A DNA stretch of 18,593 bases from CAYLZN01 sp964387935 (GTDB taxonomy: Bacteria > Acidobacteriota > Vicinamibacteria > Vicinamibacterales > JAFNAJ01): assembly GCA_964387935.1 (NCBI GenBank), contig CAYLZN010000087.1:1-18593 (forward strand), written 5' to 3'. Shown here piece by piece: positions 8,987 through 17,100 of the stretch; the stretch's first letter is position 1; each line of letters opens with the position of its first letter. The notes beneath the pieces were generated by a model that searched no databases, was not told where the DNA came from, and saw only the letters and a list, made by a program, of their open reading frames with translations. The position numbers and the translations under genes are program-made.

Positions 8987-10522
8987 CTATTCCCACTCGA
9001 TCGTCGAAGGCGGTTTCGAGCTGATGTCGTACACGACGCGGTTGATGCCGGGGACCTCGTTGACCACACGCGAGGCAATCGCGGCCAGCACGTCGTGCGG
9101 CAGCCGGGCCCAGTCCGCGGTCATGCCGTCACGGCTCTCCACGGCGCGGACGGCCAGCGTGTATTCGTACGTCCGTTCATCGCCCATGACCCCGACGCTC
9201 TGCACCGGCAGCAGCACGGCGAACGACTGCCAGACCCGGCGGTACCACCCGGCCCTGCGGATCTCGTCCTGCACGACCACGTCCGCCCGGCGCAGCAGCG
9301 CCAGTCGGGCGGGCGTCACCTCCCCGATGATGCGGACGGCGAGCCCGGGCCCGGGGAACGGCTGGCGCCAGATCAACCCCTCGTCGATGCCCAGCGCCAG
9401 GCCCAGGGCCCGCACTTCGTCCTTGAACAACTGACGCACCGGCTCCACCAGCCGGAACCGCATGCGCTCCGGGAGTCCGCCCACGTTGTGATGGCTCTTG
9501 ATCGTCGCCGACGGCCCGAGCACCGAGACGCTCTCGATCACGTCCGGATACAGCGTGCCCTGCGCGAGAAACTCGACATGCCCGAGCGACCGCGCCCGTT
9601 CCTCGAACACGTCGATGAAGGTGCGCCCGATGACCCTCCGCTTCTCCTCGGGATCCACGAGGCCGGCCAGGCGGGCGAGGAAGGTCTCCGACGCATCGAC
9701 GGTGACCACCGGCAGGTGCAGGCGCTCGACGAAGCGCTCCTCGACCTGGCGTGCCTCCTCGTGCCGGAGCAGACCGTTGTCCACGAAGATGCACGTCAGC
9801 CGGTCCCCAATCGCCCGGTGGACGAGCACGGCGACGACGGTGGAGTCCACGCCGCCACTGAGCGCGCAGACGACGCGCCCGTCGCCGATCTGATCGCGCA
9901 GCCGCTCGGTGGCCTCGTCGATGAACGACCGCATCGTCCAGTCGCCGCGGCAGCGACAGACGTCGTAGGCGAAGGCCCGGAGGATGTCGCCGCCGTGGTC
10001 CGTGTGCGCGACCTCCGGGTGGAACAGCAGGCCGTACCGGTCCCGGCGCCGGTCCTCCATCGCCGCCACCGGCGCATTCGGACTCGTCGCCACGACCTCG
10101 AACCCCGGAGGGGCCTCCGCGACGTAGTCCCCGTGGCTGGCCCACACCCGCAATTCCATGGGCAGTCCCCGGAACAAGGCGCCGGCGCCCGCCGTGATCG
10201 TGGCGTGCCCGTACTCGCGCTGCGGCGCCGGTCCCACGGTGCCCCCGAGCGACTGGGTCATGAGTTGCATGCCGTAGCAGATCCCGAGCACCGGCACCGG
10301 CAGGTCGAGCACGGAGGGATCACATCGCGGAGCGCCCGCCTCCCGGACCGATCGGGGCCCCCCCGACAGGATCACGCCCACGGGATTCCGACGGCCGATC
10401 TCCTCGCGCGAGGCGTTGAACGGCAGGATCTCCGTGTAAACCGACAGCTCGCGCAGGCGGCGTGCGATGAGCTGCGTGTACTGGGAACCGAAGTCGAGGA
10501 CGAGAATGGTCTGATGTGCCAC
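8987..10522 (-). CDS. guaA: GMP synthase (glutamine-hydrolysing)
   Basis: GuaA aminates XMP to GMP using glutamine and ATP, the last step of guanine nucleotide synthesis. From the GTG at 10522 it is 511 residues (E. coli 525). The class I glutamine amidotransferase domain shows LDFGSQYTQLIARR at the start, ILSGGP, nucleophile C82 in GICYGMQ, and H168/E170 in FHPEVAHT. The ATP-pyrophosphatase domain has the PP-loop ALSGGVDST (220-228). The C-terminal dimerisation domain ends in the typical IEWE. The frame extends to another GTG at 10573, adding 17 residues without family similarity. The shorter start is preferred because homologues begin just before HQTILVLDFGSQ, although neither start has a strong Shine-Dalgarno. 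It is the first gene of the operon; its TAG abuts the dnaE ATG. Confidence 0.96.
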   Translation of the reverse strand: MAHQTILVLDFGSQYTQLIARRLRELSVYTEILPFNASREEIGRRNPVGVILSGGPRSVREAGAPRCDPSVLDLPVPVLGICYGMQLMTQSLGGTVGPAPQREYGHATITAGAGALFRGLPMELRVWASHGDYVAEAPPGFEVVATSPNAPVAAMEDRRRDRYGLLFHPEVAHTDHGGDILRAFAYDVCRCRGDWTMRSFIDEATERLRDQIGDGRVVCALSGGVDSTVVAVLVHRAIGDRLTCIFVDNGLLRHEEARQVEERFVERLHLPVVTVDASETFLARLAGLVDPEEKRRVIGRTFIDVFEERARSLGHVEFLAQGTLYPDVIESVSVLGPSATIKSHHNVGGLPERMRFRLVEPVRQLFKDEVRALGLALGIDEGLIWRQPFPGPGLAVRIIGEVTPARLALLRRADVVVQDEIRRAGWYRRVWQSFAVLLPVQSVGVMGDERTYEYTLAVRAVESRDGMTADWARLPHDVLAAIASRVVNEVPGINRVVYDISSKPPSTIEWE

Positions 10523-10598
10523 GAGCCTGGTCGCGAGGTGAGCGGTACCGCGGAGAGCCAGGGCGGTCCACACGCACCGACGCCTGGACGGAACACGC

Positions 10599-10604
10599 TA
10601 TTAT
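10599..10604 (+). promoter_or_regulatory. Candidate plus-strand -10 element for the beta-propeller gene
   Basis: TATTAT at 10599-10604 is a 5/6 match to TATAAT on the plus strand. It overlaps the minus-strand -10 of the guaA promoter by five bases. No convincing -35 is visible at 16-18 bp upstream. A start about 7 nt downstream would fall at about 10611, essentially on the GTG codons at 10610 and 10613, implying a leaderless or near-leaderless transcript. Confidence 0.3.
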
Positions 10605-10628
10605 AGGACGTGGTGTCGTCGCTGACGA
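10600..10628 (-). promoter_or_regulatory. Sigma70-type promoter for guaA-dnaE-accA-recJ-lpt operon
   Basis: Read on the minus strand, a perfect -10 hexamer TATAAT occupies 10605-10600. Exactly 17 bp upstream is TCGTCA (10628-10623), a 4/6 match to TTGACA. The predicted transcription start is near 10593, about 70 nt before the guaA GTG at 10522 (or 20 nt before GTG 10573). In a roughly 68% GC region an exact TATAAT at the only divergent junction here is unlikely to be chance. The downstream genes are tightly spaced with no other clear promoter gap, so this probably drives the whole six-gene unit. The housekeeping sigma consensus is assumed. Confidence 0.65.
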
Positions 10629-11824
10629 CGAGATGTTGGGCTTCGCTGGCGCGGAAGCCCTGCGCGTTGGGGGCGATGCTCCTCCTGGTCGCGTCCCCGC
10701 CCGCCCTCGCCCAGGCCGTACGGACGGGCCGCGGCCCGGTGCCACCACCGCCGTTCTTCCCCGCCCGCGCCCTCTGGCAGGTGGCCCTGGGCGCACCAGC
10801 ACTCCCCCCGGCCATCCACGATGGTACGCAGCTCTACGTCACCTTACGCACCGGCACCGTGACGGCCTGGGAGCTCGACGGGGGCGTCGCTCGCTGGACG
10901 GCCCGGCTCGACGCGCAGGGGCCCCTCGCGACAGACGGCTCGCGCGTCTTCGTGCCTGTCGAAGGAGCCCTCGAGGCCCTCGCGCCGGCCGATGGCACCG
11001 TGCTCTGGCGCAGGCCGCTCCCGGAAGGACGCGTGGTCGGGCTCGCCGTCACCCCTGAGCTGCTTCTTGCAGTCCTCGACACTGGCGCCGTGCATGCGCT
11101 TCGCGCCGACACGGGCGAGCCGCGCTGGGAGCGCTCGATCGACGGACTCGGACAAGCCGCCCCCCTGATTGCGGGACAGGCGACATTCCTCGCCCGCTCC
11201 AATGGCGAAGTGCTGGCGCTGCGGATCGCCGATGGGCGCCCGCTGTGGTCGGCCTCGGTCGATGGCCAGGTCACAGGCTTCGCAGCCCGGGACGGCCGGC
11301 TGTACTTCGGCACGACCGCCAAGGCCTTCTACAGCGTCGAGGCCGACACCGGTCGAATCGCGTGGCGCTGGCGGGTCGGGGCAGTCGTCAAGGGAGCCCC
11401 GTTCGTGGACGACCGCCACGTCTACTTCGTCGCGCTCGACAATCAGATTCGTGCGCTGGACCGGCTCAACGGCGCCCAGCGCTGGCGCAAACCGCTGGCC
11501 GCGCGGCCGCTTGGCAGCCCCGTACCGGCCGGCACCGGCCTGGCCACCGCCGTGCTCGCACCGGAACTCGCCGGTGTGTCGGCCAGAGACGGGGTCAGCC
11601 AGGGACGACATCCGCTCGACCGGGAACTGGCCGCTCCGCCCCTCGTGGTGGATCGGCCCTTCACCCGTGGGGGGGAGATCCTCGTCGTGCTGCTGTCCGA
11701 CGGCCTCGTCGTCGCCCTGCAGCGCCGCGTGGAGCCCCCGTTCGTGCCGCTCTCCGCGCTGCCGGGCCTTCCGGTGCCCCTCACGCCTCCACCGGGGTCG
11801 CCTGGCGATCGACCGCTCCCGTGA
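10610..11824 (+). CDS. Secreted PQQ/BamB-like beta-propeller repeat protein
   Basis: This predicted 404-residue exported protein is a PQQ-type (WD-like) beta-propeller. From GTG 10610 the N-terminus has a basic n-region (R8, R15, K16), a hydrophobic core, and an ALA-QA signal-peptidase I site at about residue 34. No lipobox is seen, so it is probably soluble periplasmic rather than a BamB-type lipoprotein. At least six repeats carry the xALxxxDGxxxW pattern, for example TAWELDGGVARW, EALAPADGTVLW, HALRADTGEPRW, LALRIADGRPLW, YSVEADTGRIAW and RALDRLNGAQRW. The tail is Pro-rich. A later ATG at 10676 would remove the basic part of the signal peptide, so GTG 10610 or 10613 is preferred. The last 44 bp overlap the oppositely oriented aminotransferase gene. 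Binding partner and role are unknown; BamB-like scaffolding is only a possibility. Confidence 0.8.
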   Translation: MVSSLTTRCWASLARKPCALGAMLLLVASPPALAQAVRTGRGPVPPPPFFPARALWQVALGAPALPPAIHDGTQLYVTLRTGTVTAWELDGGVARWTARLDAQGPLATDGSRVFVPVEGALEALAPADGTVLWRRPLPEGRVVGLAVTPELLLAVLDTGAVHALRADTGEPRWERSIDGLGQAAPLIAGQATFLARSNGEVLALRIADGRPLWSASVDGQVTGFAARDGRLYFGTTAKAFYSVEADTGRIAWRWRVGAVVKGAPFVDDRHVYFVALDNQIRALDRLNGAQRWRKPLAARPLGSPVPAGTGLATAVLAPELAGVSARDGVSQGRHPLDRELAAPPLVVDRPFTRGGEILVVLLSDGLVVALQRRVEPPFVPLSALPGLPVPLTPPPGSPGDRPLP

Positions 11825-13025
11825 GCGCCGACGCCAGACGCGCCACGCCTTCGTCGATTCGCTGGTCATCGACGTAGGAGAAGGCCAGGCGCAGAGTATT
11901 GGCACCAGAGCCATCGACGAAGAACGCACGTCCTGCCACGTAGATGACGCCGCGCTCGAGCACGGTTTGCAGCAGGCGTGTCGTGTCGATGGCCGCCGGC
12001 AACGTGACCCACAGGAAGAATCCGCCCCTGGGCGGTGTCCATGTGGCCCACGACGCCAGCGGGGACGCACGCAGCGCCCGCTCCATCACGTCACGCTTCC
12101 GCTGATAGGTCGCGCGCAACCGCGGGATCTGTCGTGCCAGCACGCCCCGGCGGCACGCCTCGAACACCATCCGCTGGTCGAAGTTGCCCGTGCAGAGGTC
12201 CAGCGTCTGCTTGGCGGTTTCAAAGCGCGCGGCCAGGGATGAAGGCGCCATCATGAACGCCGTGCGGAAGGCCGGGGCCAGCACCTTGGAGAAGCTGCTC
12301 AAGTAGATGACGCGTCCGCCTGCATCGTCCGCTTTGATCGGGCGCGTGTCTGCCGGGGAGGCCGAATCGGCAAAGTACAGCTCGCCGTAGGGGTCGTCTT
12401 CCACGATGAGCGTGTCATGGCGCTCGGCCCACTCGAGCAGGCGGCGACGCTTGTCCAGTCCCACGAGCAGGCCCGTAGGATTCTGGAAGTTGGGCACGAC
12501 GTAGAGGAACTTCAGGCGACGGCCTTCGGCGACCAGCCGTCGCGTCACCTCCTCGAGGTGCTCGAGCGACACGCCGTCGGCGTCCTGCCTGACCCCCACG
12601 AGTGAGGCCTGTGCGTTCCGAAACGCCGTGATGGCGCCCGTGTAACTCGGGAGTTCGACGAGAACGGTGTCGCCGGGGTCGAGCAGCACGCGACCGACGA
12701 GATCCAACCCCTGCTGAGACCCGGTTGTCACGAGCACCTGCTCGCTGGATGCGCGGATGTGCCGCTCCGCAAGGAGTCCGACGATCAGATCGAGCAGGGG
12801 GCGGAACCCACGGGTCGCGCCGTACTGGAGTACGGATCCGTCAGCGCCGCCGAGCAAGTCGCCGGCAATGGCACCGTACTCCGCCCAGGCGAAGGTATCG
12901 GGGGCGGGATAGCCGGGCGCGAAGGAAATGATGTCCGGGTTCTCTGCAGCCACGGTGCCCATCTGTCGAATCGCAGACTGCTGCATGCGCTCGCCCGCGC
13001 GCGAAAGCCACTTGTTGTAGTTCAT
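11781..13025 (-). CDS. PLP-dependent class I/II aminotransferase (LysN/Aro8-like)
   Basis: This 414-residue fold-type I aminotransferase transfers amino groups between an amino acid and a 2-oxo acid. The sequence shows FAPGYPAPD (35-43), YGATRGFRPLL (68-78), TTGSQQGLDLV (100-110), PNFQNPTG (178-185, cofactor-ring Asn), EDDPYGELY (209-217, Asp and Tyr contacting PLP), the Schiff-base lysine K247 in SSFSKVLAPAFR with its phosphate-binding Arg, and carboxylate-binding R379 in NTLRLAFS. These patterns fit the 2-aminoadipate/aromatic/valine-pyruvate group, often annotated as LysN-like or MocR-like. No N-terminal winged-helix domain is present, so it is not a MocR regulator. ATG 13025 is supported by GAGGA at 13037-13033, and its ATGA overlaps the stop of the membrane-protein gene. 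The 3' end overlaps the beta-propeller gene by 44 bp. Exact substrate cannot be read from sequence. Confidence 0.9.
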   Translation of the reverse strand: MNYNKWLSRAGERMQQSAIRQMGTVAAENPDIISFAPGYPAPDTFAWAEYGAIAGDLLGGADGSVLQYGATRGFRPLLDLIVGLLAERHIRASSEQVLVTTGSQQGLDLVGRVLLDPGDTVLVELPSYTGAITAFRNAQASLVGVRQDADGVSLEHLEEVTRRLVAEGRRLKFLYVVPNFQNPTGLLVGLDKRRRLLEWAERHDTLIVEDDPYGELYFADSASPADTRPIKADDAGGRVIYLSSFSKVLAPAFRTAFMMAPSSLAARFETAKQTLDLCTGNFDQRMVFEACRRGVLARQIPRLRATYQRKRDVMERALRASPLASWATWTPPRGGFFLWVTLPAAIDTTRLLQTVLERGVIYVAGRAFFVDGSGANTLRLAFSYVDDQRIDEGVARLASALTGAVDRQATPVEA

Positions 13026-14029
13026 GATGCCGTCCTCGCCCAGGACCGGTGCCCGTCGGCCGCGCTCGACGCGTCGGCGGGCCGAAAGAGCGTCAGGTAG
13101 GCGCCGAGCGCCGTCAGACCAAGATACTGGAACACCAGGCCGCGAACGAGCCAGGCGGCTGCCTGCAGCGGCAGCACGGCCAACCCGATCAGCGGTACGA
13201 AGGAGACGAGCCCGAGCCCGGCGGTCGCCAGCATCGACGCGACGCTGGCCAGCGTCACGAGCACGAGCAGCACGCCGAACACCCCCACTACCTCTCGACG
13301 CCGCCGGCCGACGAAGGCCACCACGCGCACCGTGGCTGACCGCACGCTGCAGTCCTCGGCGGCGACGACCATCTGCGTCAGCAGATACGCGAGGTTCACG
13401 AGCGTGATCCACACCACGAGCAGCGTGGACGCGAGCGCCACCAGCACCGACCAGCGCACCATCAACCGACCCGCCTCGTCCAGCCGATAGGCAGCGGAGA
13501 CAGCCGCAAGATACGCCGCAACCGATACGGCGTACAGCACCAGCAGCAGCAGGCCAAGACGCAGGTACCGACGGAACAGGTGCACGCACCCGTCCGTGAA
13601 GGTCGCCACCGAGAATCCAGAGGCCCGCCGCAGCGCCGCGAGCCGCAGGGGCGGGCGCTCAATGGCGCCAGCCAGGCTCGAGCCCCGCACGATCACGCTC
13701 ACGGTGCCCCCCTTCACCAGGAAGGTGAACGTGGCACCACCGAGGACGACCACGCCCAGGGCCAGAAGGAAGCTGACGAGTGCCACCGGGTGGTCGGCCA
13801 GGGCGTCGATGACGGTGGCGACCATCTCTCGCGCGCTCCCATTGAGCAACTCCTGCAGACTCCGTCCGAGGAGCGCCGCCACGAGGAGGACGCCGCCGAC
13901 GATCGGCACGCCGAGGAGGACCTTGAAGACCGCTTCGGCCAGGAACTGGATGGCGATCACCGGCCAGTTGGCCGCCGCCACGAGCGCGCCCCGTTTCAGT
14001 GTGGACTTGAGGCTCGCGAAGTCGCTCAT
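13022..14029 (-). CDS. Multi-pass integral membrane protein of unknown function
   Basis: I do not recognise the family of this 335-residue protein. It is strongly hydrophobic, with about six or seven likely membrane segments, around residues 24-55, 81-105, 155-178, 194-222, 247-270 and 272-318 (the last long enough for two). A basic cytoplasmic-looking loop with a GRRRREV motif lies before the final hydrophobic block, and the C-terminal tail is polar. No catalytic motif, metal-binding cluster or transporter signature was seen. ATG 14029 lacks a strong Shine-Dalgarno, and a candidate -10 (TATACT) sits about 24 nt upstream. Its TGA overlaps the ATG of the following aminotransferase gene (ATGA), so the two proteins are probably co-translated. 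Their functional link is unknown. Confidence 0.8.
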   Translation of the reverse strand: MSDFASLKSTLKRGALVAAANWPVIAIQFLAEAVFKVLLGVPIVGGVLLVAALLGRSLQELLNGSAREMVATVIDALADHPVALVSFLLALGVVVLGGATFTFLVKGGTVSVIVRGSSLAGAIERPPLRLAALRRASGFSVATFTDGCVHLFRRYLRLGLLLLVLYAVSVAAYLAAVSAAYRLDEAGRLMVRWSVLVALASTLLVVWITLVNLAYLLTQMVVAAEDCSVRSATVRVVAFVGRRRREVVGVFGVLLVLVTLASVASMLATAGLGLVSFVPLIGLAVLPLQAAAWLVRGLVFQYLGLTALGAYLTLFRPADASSAADGHRSWARTAS

Positions 14030-14052
14030 CAGGGCATCACGTGGACGGGACG

Positions 14053-14058
14053 AGTATA
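14053..14058 (-). promoter_or_regulatory. Candidate -10 element for membrane protein-aminotransferase unit
   Basis: The minus strand reads TATACT at 14058-14053, a 5/6 match to TATAAT, in the 82-bp divergent spacer between two gene starts. It would place transcription start near 14046, about 17 nt before ATG 14029. No good -35 is seen; the best is a 3/6 match at 16-bp spacing, so an activator or an extended -10 would be needed. Confidence 0.4.
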
Positions 14059-14093
14059 CCCCGTCCGCAGCAGGTCTCGGTGGCCCCGTAGGC

Positions 14094-14099
14094 TACACT
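14094..14099 (+). promoter_or_regulatory. Candidate -10 element for the sensor kinase gene
   Basis: TACACT on the plus strand is a 4/6 match to TATAAT and would start transcription near 14106, just ahead of ATG 14112. No -35 is recognisable in the preceding 35 bp. It is listed because the 82-bp divergent spacer is the only place a dedicated promoter for this monocistronic gene could lie. Support is weak. Confidence 0.22.
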
Positions 14100-14111
14100 G
14101 GCGAAGCTGAC

Positions 14112-17100
14112 ATGCGGCCCTCCCATACCCTGGTCTCCTGGCGGAGGATCGCCTTGACGGGCATGATGCTCGGGGCGGCCGTGCTCGCGCTGGCGTGGCG
14201 GCTGGACTCCCGCTGGTTTGGCGATTCCCCGGACGGCCCTGCCGCACGGGCGGCGCACGAGGTCGCGGAGGCACTGGGCGACCGCACCAGGGCGCTGCGG
14301 CGGGCGGTGGACGGCCTCGCCGGCGACCCGGCGCTCGGGCAGGCCCTGATGGCAGGCGAAGACGGGGCCCGGTCCACGTTCGACCGCCTGGCACTCGCGC
14401 GCCTCGATGAGCCCGCGGGACAGCTGGCAATCACCGTCTACTCCGCGGACGGTCACGTCGTGGCGTGGCACGGTCGGGGCTCGTCGCTCAGCGCCGAGCG
14501 GCTGGCGACGCGGCCGACGCTGTTCGTGCTTCCCCAGAACTCCGGCCTGAGGCTGGCGCTCGTCGCGTCGGTCGCAGCCGATCCGGCGGCTCCCCGCGGG
14601 GTCGGCAGCATCGCCGGCGAGATCCTGCTCGGCCCGGCGCGCGGCGTGGATCCCCAGGGTCGCGTCCGCCACGACATCGACACGGGACTCGGGCCAGTGC
14701 GCGTGCTCCCCGCCACCGACCCTGAGGCCGGCGCAGCCGGCGACGCGGTCGTGCTTCGAGATCTCGACGGTCAACCGCTCGTGCTGGCCCGCGTCGATCC
14801 CGCCACGATCGCAGCGACCCGGCAGTACTGGTGGACGCTGGGCCTCGGCGCGGTGGGGTTCGTGCTCGCCACGACGCTGCTCCTGCTGGGTGCCGCCCTG
14901 GCCGACTGGCGCGACTCCGGGTCGCGCCGCCGCTTCCAGGCGGGCACGCTGGGACTCGTCGGGCTTCTGGCGCTCGCGCGGTTCGTGGCCTGGGGGACGG
15001 TCCCTCCCGCCTGGCACGCGCCTCCCCCGCTGACGGTCGCCGGGGCCGCCGGCTCCTGGGCCTCGGCACTCACTCGGTCCCCGCTCGATCTCCTGTTCCA
15101 TGCGCTCCTCCTGCTGGCGCTCGTGGGCCTCGGCGCGTCGGTGATCGAGTACCGCCGACTGACGGACCGCGAGCGACGACGGTCTCCTGAAGCCTCGCTC
15201 TCACAGGCCCTGCAGTTCCTCGTGTCCCAGGTGGCGGCAGGTGCACTGGCCGCGCTGGTCTTCGTCGCGTTCGCCCTGGTCCTGCGATTCGCCGTCGAAC
15301 ACCTGCGACTGGACGTGCTGCGACTCTCGCTGCACCCCTACCACGCGGGGCGACTGCTGTCGCTGGCCGCCATCGTCCTGCTTCACGCCGCGGCGCTCTG
15401 GTGCGCGGTTCTCGTCCTGGTCCGGGGCATCGTCGGCTGGCGAGTGTCGTCGGTGCGTCCCGCCCGAACCCTCGGGCTCGTGACGCTGTGGACGCTGCCG
15501 GCGCTCCTCCTCGCCATCGTCGCTGTCTGGCGCGACTGGCGACTCCCCGTTGGCCCGCTGCTCCTGTGCGTGGCGGTCGCGGTCACCATCGCCCTGGCGT
15601 GGCGGAAGGGGTCCCGGGCGTACCGGCACGGCTCGCAGGCCCGGCGCGTCGTCTTCGCCATCTGCGCGCTCATCGTGCCCTCGCTCCTGGTCTACCCGCT
15701 GCTCGTGGCCGAGGCGACCGCGCACACGCGCCGCAGCATCGTCTCGCAGTACGCGGTCGAAGCGCTCGCGCACCCACGCACCCTGCTGACGCGACTCACC
15801 GAAGCCCAGCGCCTCGTGGACGCGATTCCAGACCTGGCCGACCGCGTCGGTGCCGTGCCGCAGGCGGCCCGCCTCGACACCGAAACAGCGTTTGCCCTCT
15901 GGCGCCAGACCGCACTGGCCACCTGGCACCTCACCTCGGCCGTCGAGGTCTACAACCGCGACGGCGTGCTCGTGAGCCGCTTCGCGCTCAACCTCCCCGA
16001 GTACGAACCGCGTTCGCAGCGGTATCAGGCGACCTCCTGCGCGTGGGAGATCTTCGGGGAGGCCGCGCCGTTCGGCGCCGACGAACGGCGCATGCTTCAC
16101 GCGGAACGGGGGGTGTGCGACGAGGCCGGCCGCGTCACGGGCGCCCTCGTGCTACATGTGATGCTCGATTACGCCACGCTGTCGTTCATCTCCTCACAGA
16201 ACCCGTACTTCGAGCTGTCGCGCGGCCGCGCGTCGGATGTGCACGACGCGACACCTGGGCAGGACGTCGGCCTTGTCATCTACGGCTGGGGCCGCACGCC
16301 GATCTTCACCACGACCCGGCGGGCCTGGCCCCTGCAGGACGATCTCTTCCAGCGTCTCTACCAGTCGAACGACGGCTTCTGGACCGAACTGGTCCTGGCT
16401 GGAGAACGATCGCAGGTGTACTTCGTCAACGATCGCGACGGCATCTACGCGCTCACCTCCCCGGCGTTTTCGCGGTTCGACCACGGCGTGCACCTCGCGG
16501 AGCTCGCCACGCTGGGAGCGCTCACGGCGCTCTCGGCCCTCCTCTTCGCCAGCCTCTTTCAACGGCTCGCCTGGCGGGCGCCGTGGACCGGACGGCGGCT
16601 GCTGCGCGAGGTCCGCACCAGTTTCTCGCGCAAGCTGTTCATCGCGTTCGTCGCAGCCACGATCGCCCCGGTGCTGATTCTCGCTTTCGCCATCCGAGCC
16701 TACGTGGCCTCCCGCCTGCGCTCCGACATCGAGGCCGAGGCGGCCCGCACGGCCGGCGTGGCGCAGCGCGTCATCGAGGAGACGCTCACCGCGGAGCGAC
16801 GCGGCGAGGTCGTGCCCGCCGCGCTCGACGACGACGCGCTCGTCTGGATCAGCCGCGTGATCGATCAGGATGTGAACGTGTACGTCGGTCCGCAACTGGT
16901 CGCCACGAGCGAGCGGGACCTGTTCGCCTCAGGGCAACTGCCGACCCGTCTCGACCACACCGTCTATCGGGCCATCGTCCTGGACCGACTGCCCAGCCAC
17001 GTCGGAGAAGACGAGATCGCGGGACTGCGCTATCTCATGGCGGCAGCCCCGGTCCGCCCCGGAGGCCAGCCGGCCGTGCTGACGGTCCCCTTCACGCTGC

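Noticed and set aside
10363..10380. GC-rich palindromic run (GGGGCCCCCCC) inside guaA
   Set aside because: It encodes the conserved SGGP motif of the glutamine amidotransferase domain; codon choice in GC-rich DNA explains it.
10523..10593. Possible purine riboswitch in the guaA leader
   Set aside because: The leader is only about 70 nt, GC-rich, and shows no purine-aptamer core or terminator-like stem with a T-tract.
5471..10606. A 1711-codon open frame on the plus strand, antisense to accA/dnaE/guaA
   Set aside because: It runs opposite three certain genes. Its translation is low-complexity and rich in Arg, His, Leu, Val and Asp, as expected for the reverse complement of GC-rich codons. 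No domain, signal or start context is seen.
13026..13589. Upstream extension of the aminotransferase frame to 602 residues, which might have been an N-terminal regulator domain (MocR type)
   Set aside because: The extension overlaps the membrane-protein gene out of frame, is low-complexity Gly/Arg/Ala, and shows no winged-helix pattern. ATG 13025 has a ribosome site and normal family length.
13596..14111. Upstream in-frame extension of the sensor kinase by 172 codons
   Set aside because: It lies entirely antisense to the divergent membrane-protein gene and across its start, has no domain character, and would precede a good N-terminal membrane anchor beginning at ATG 14112.
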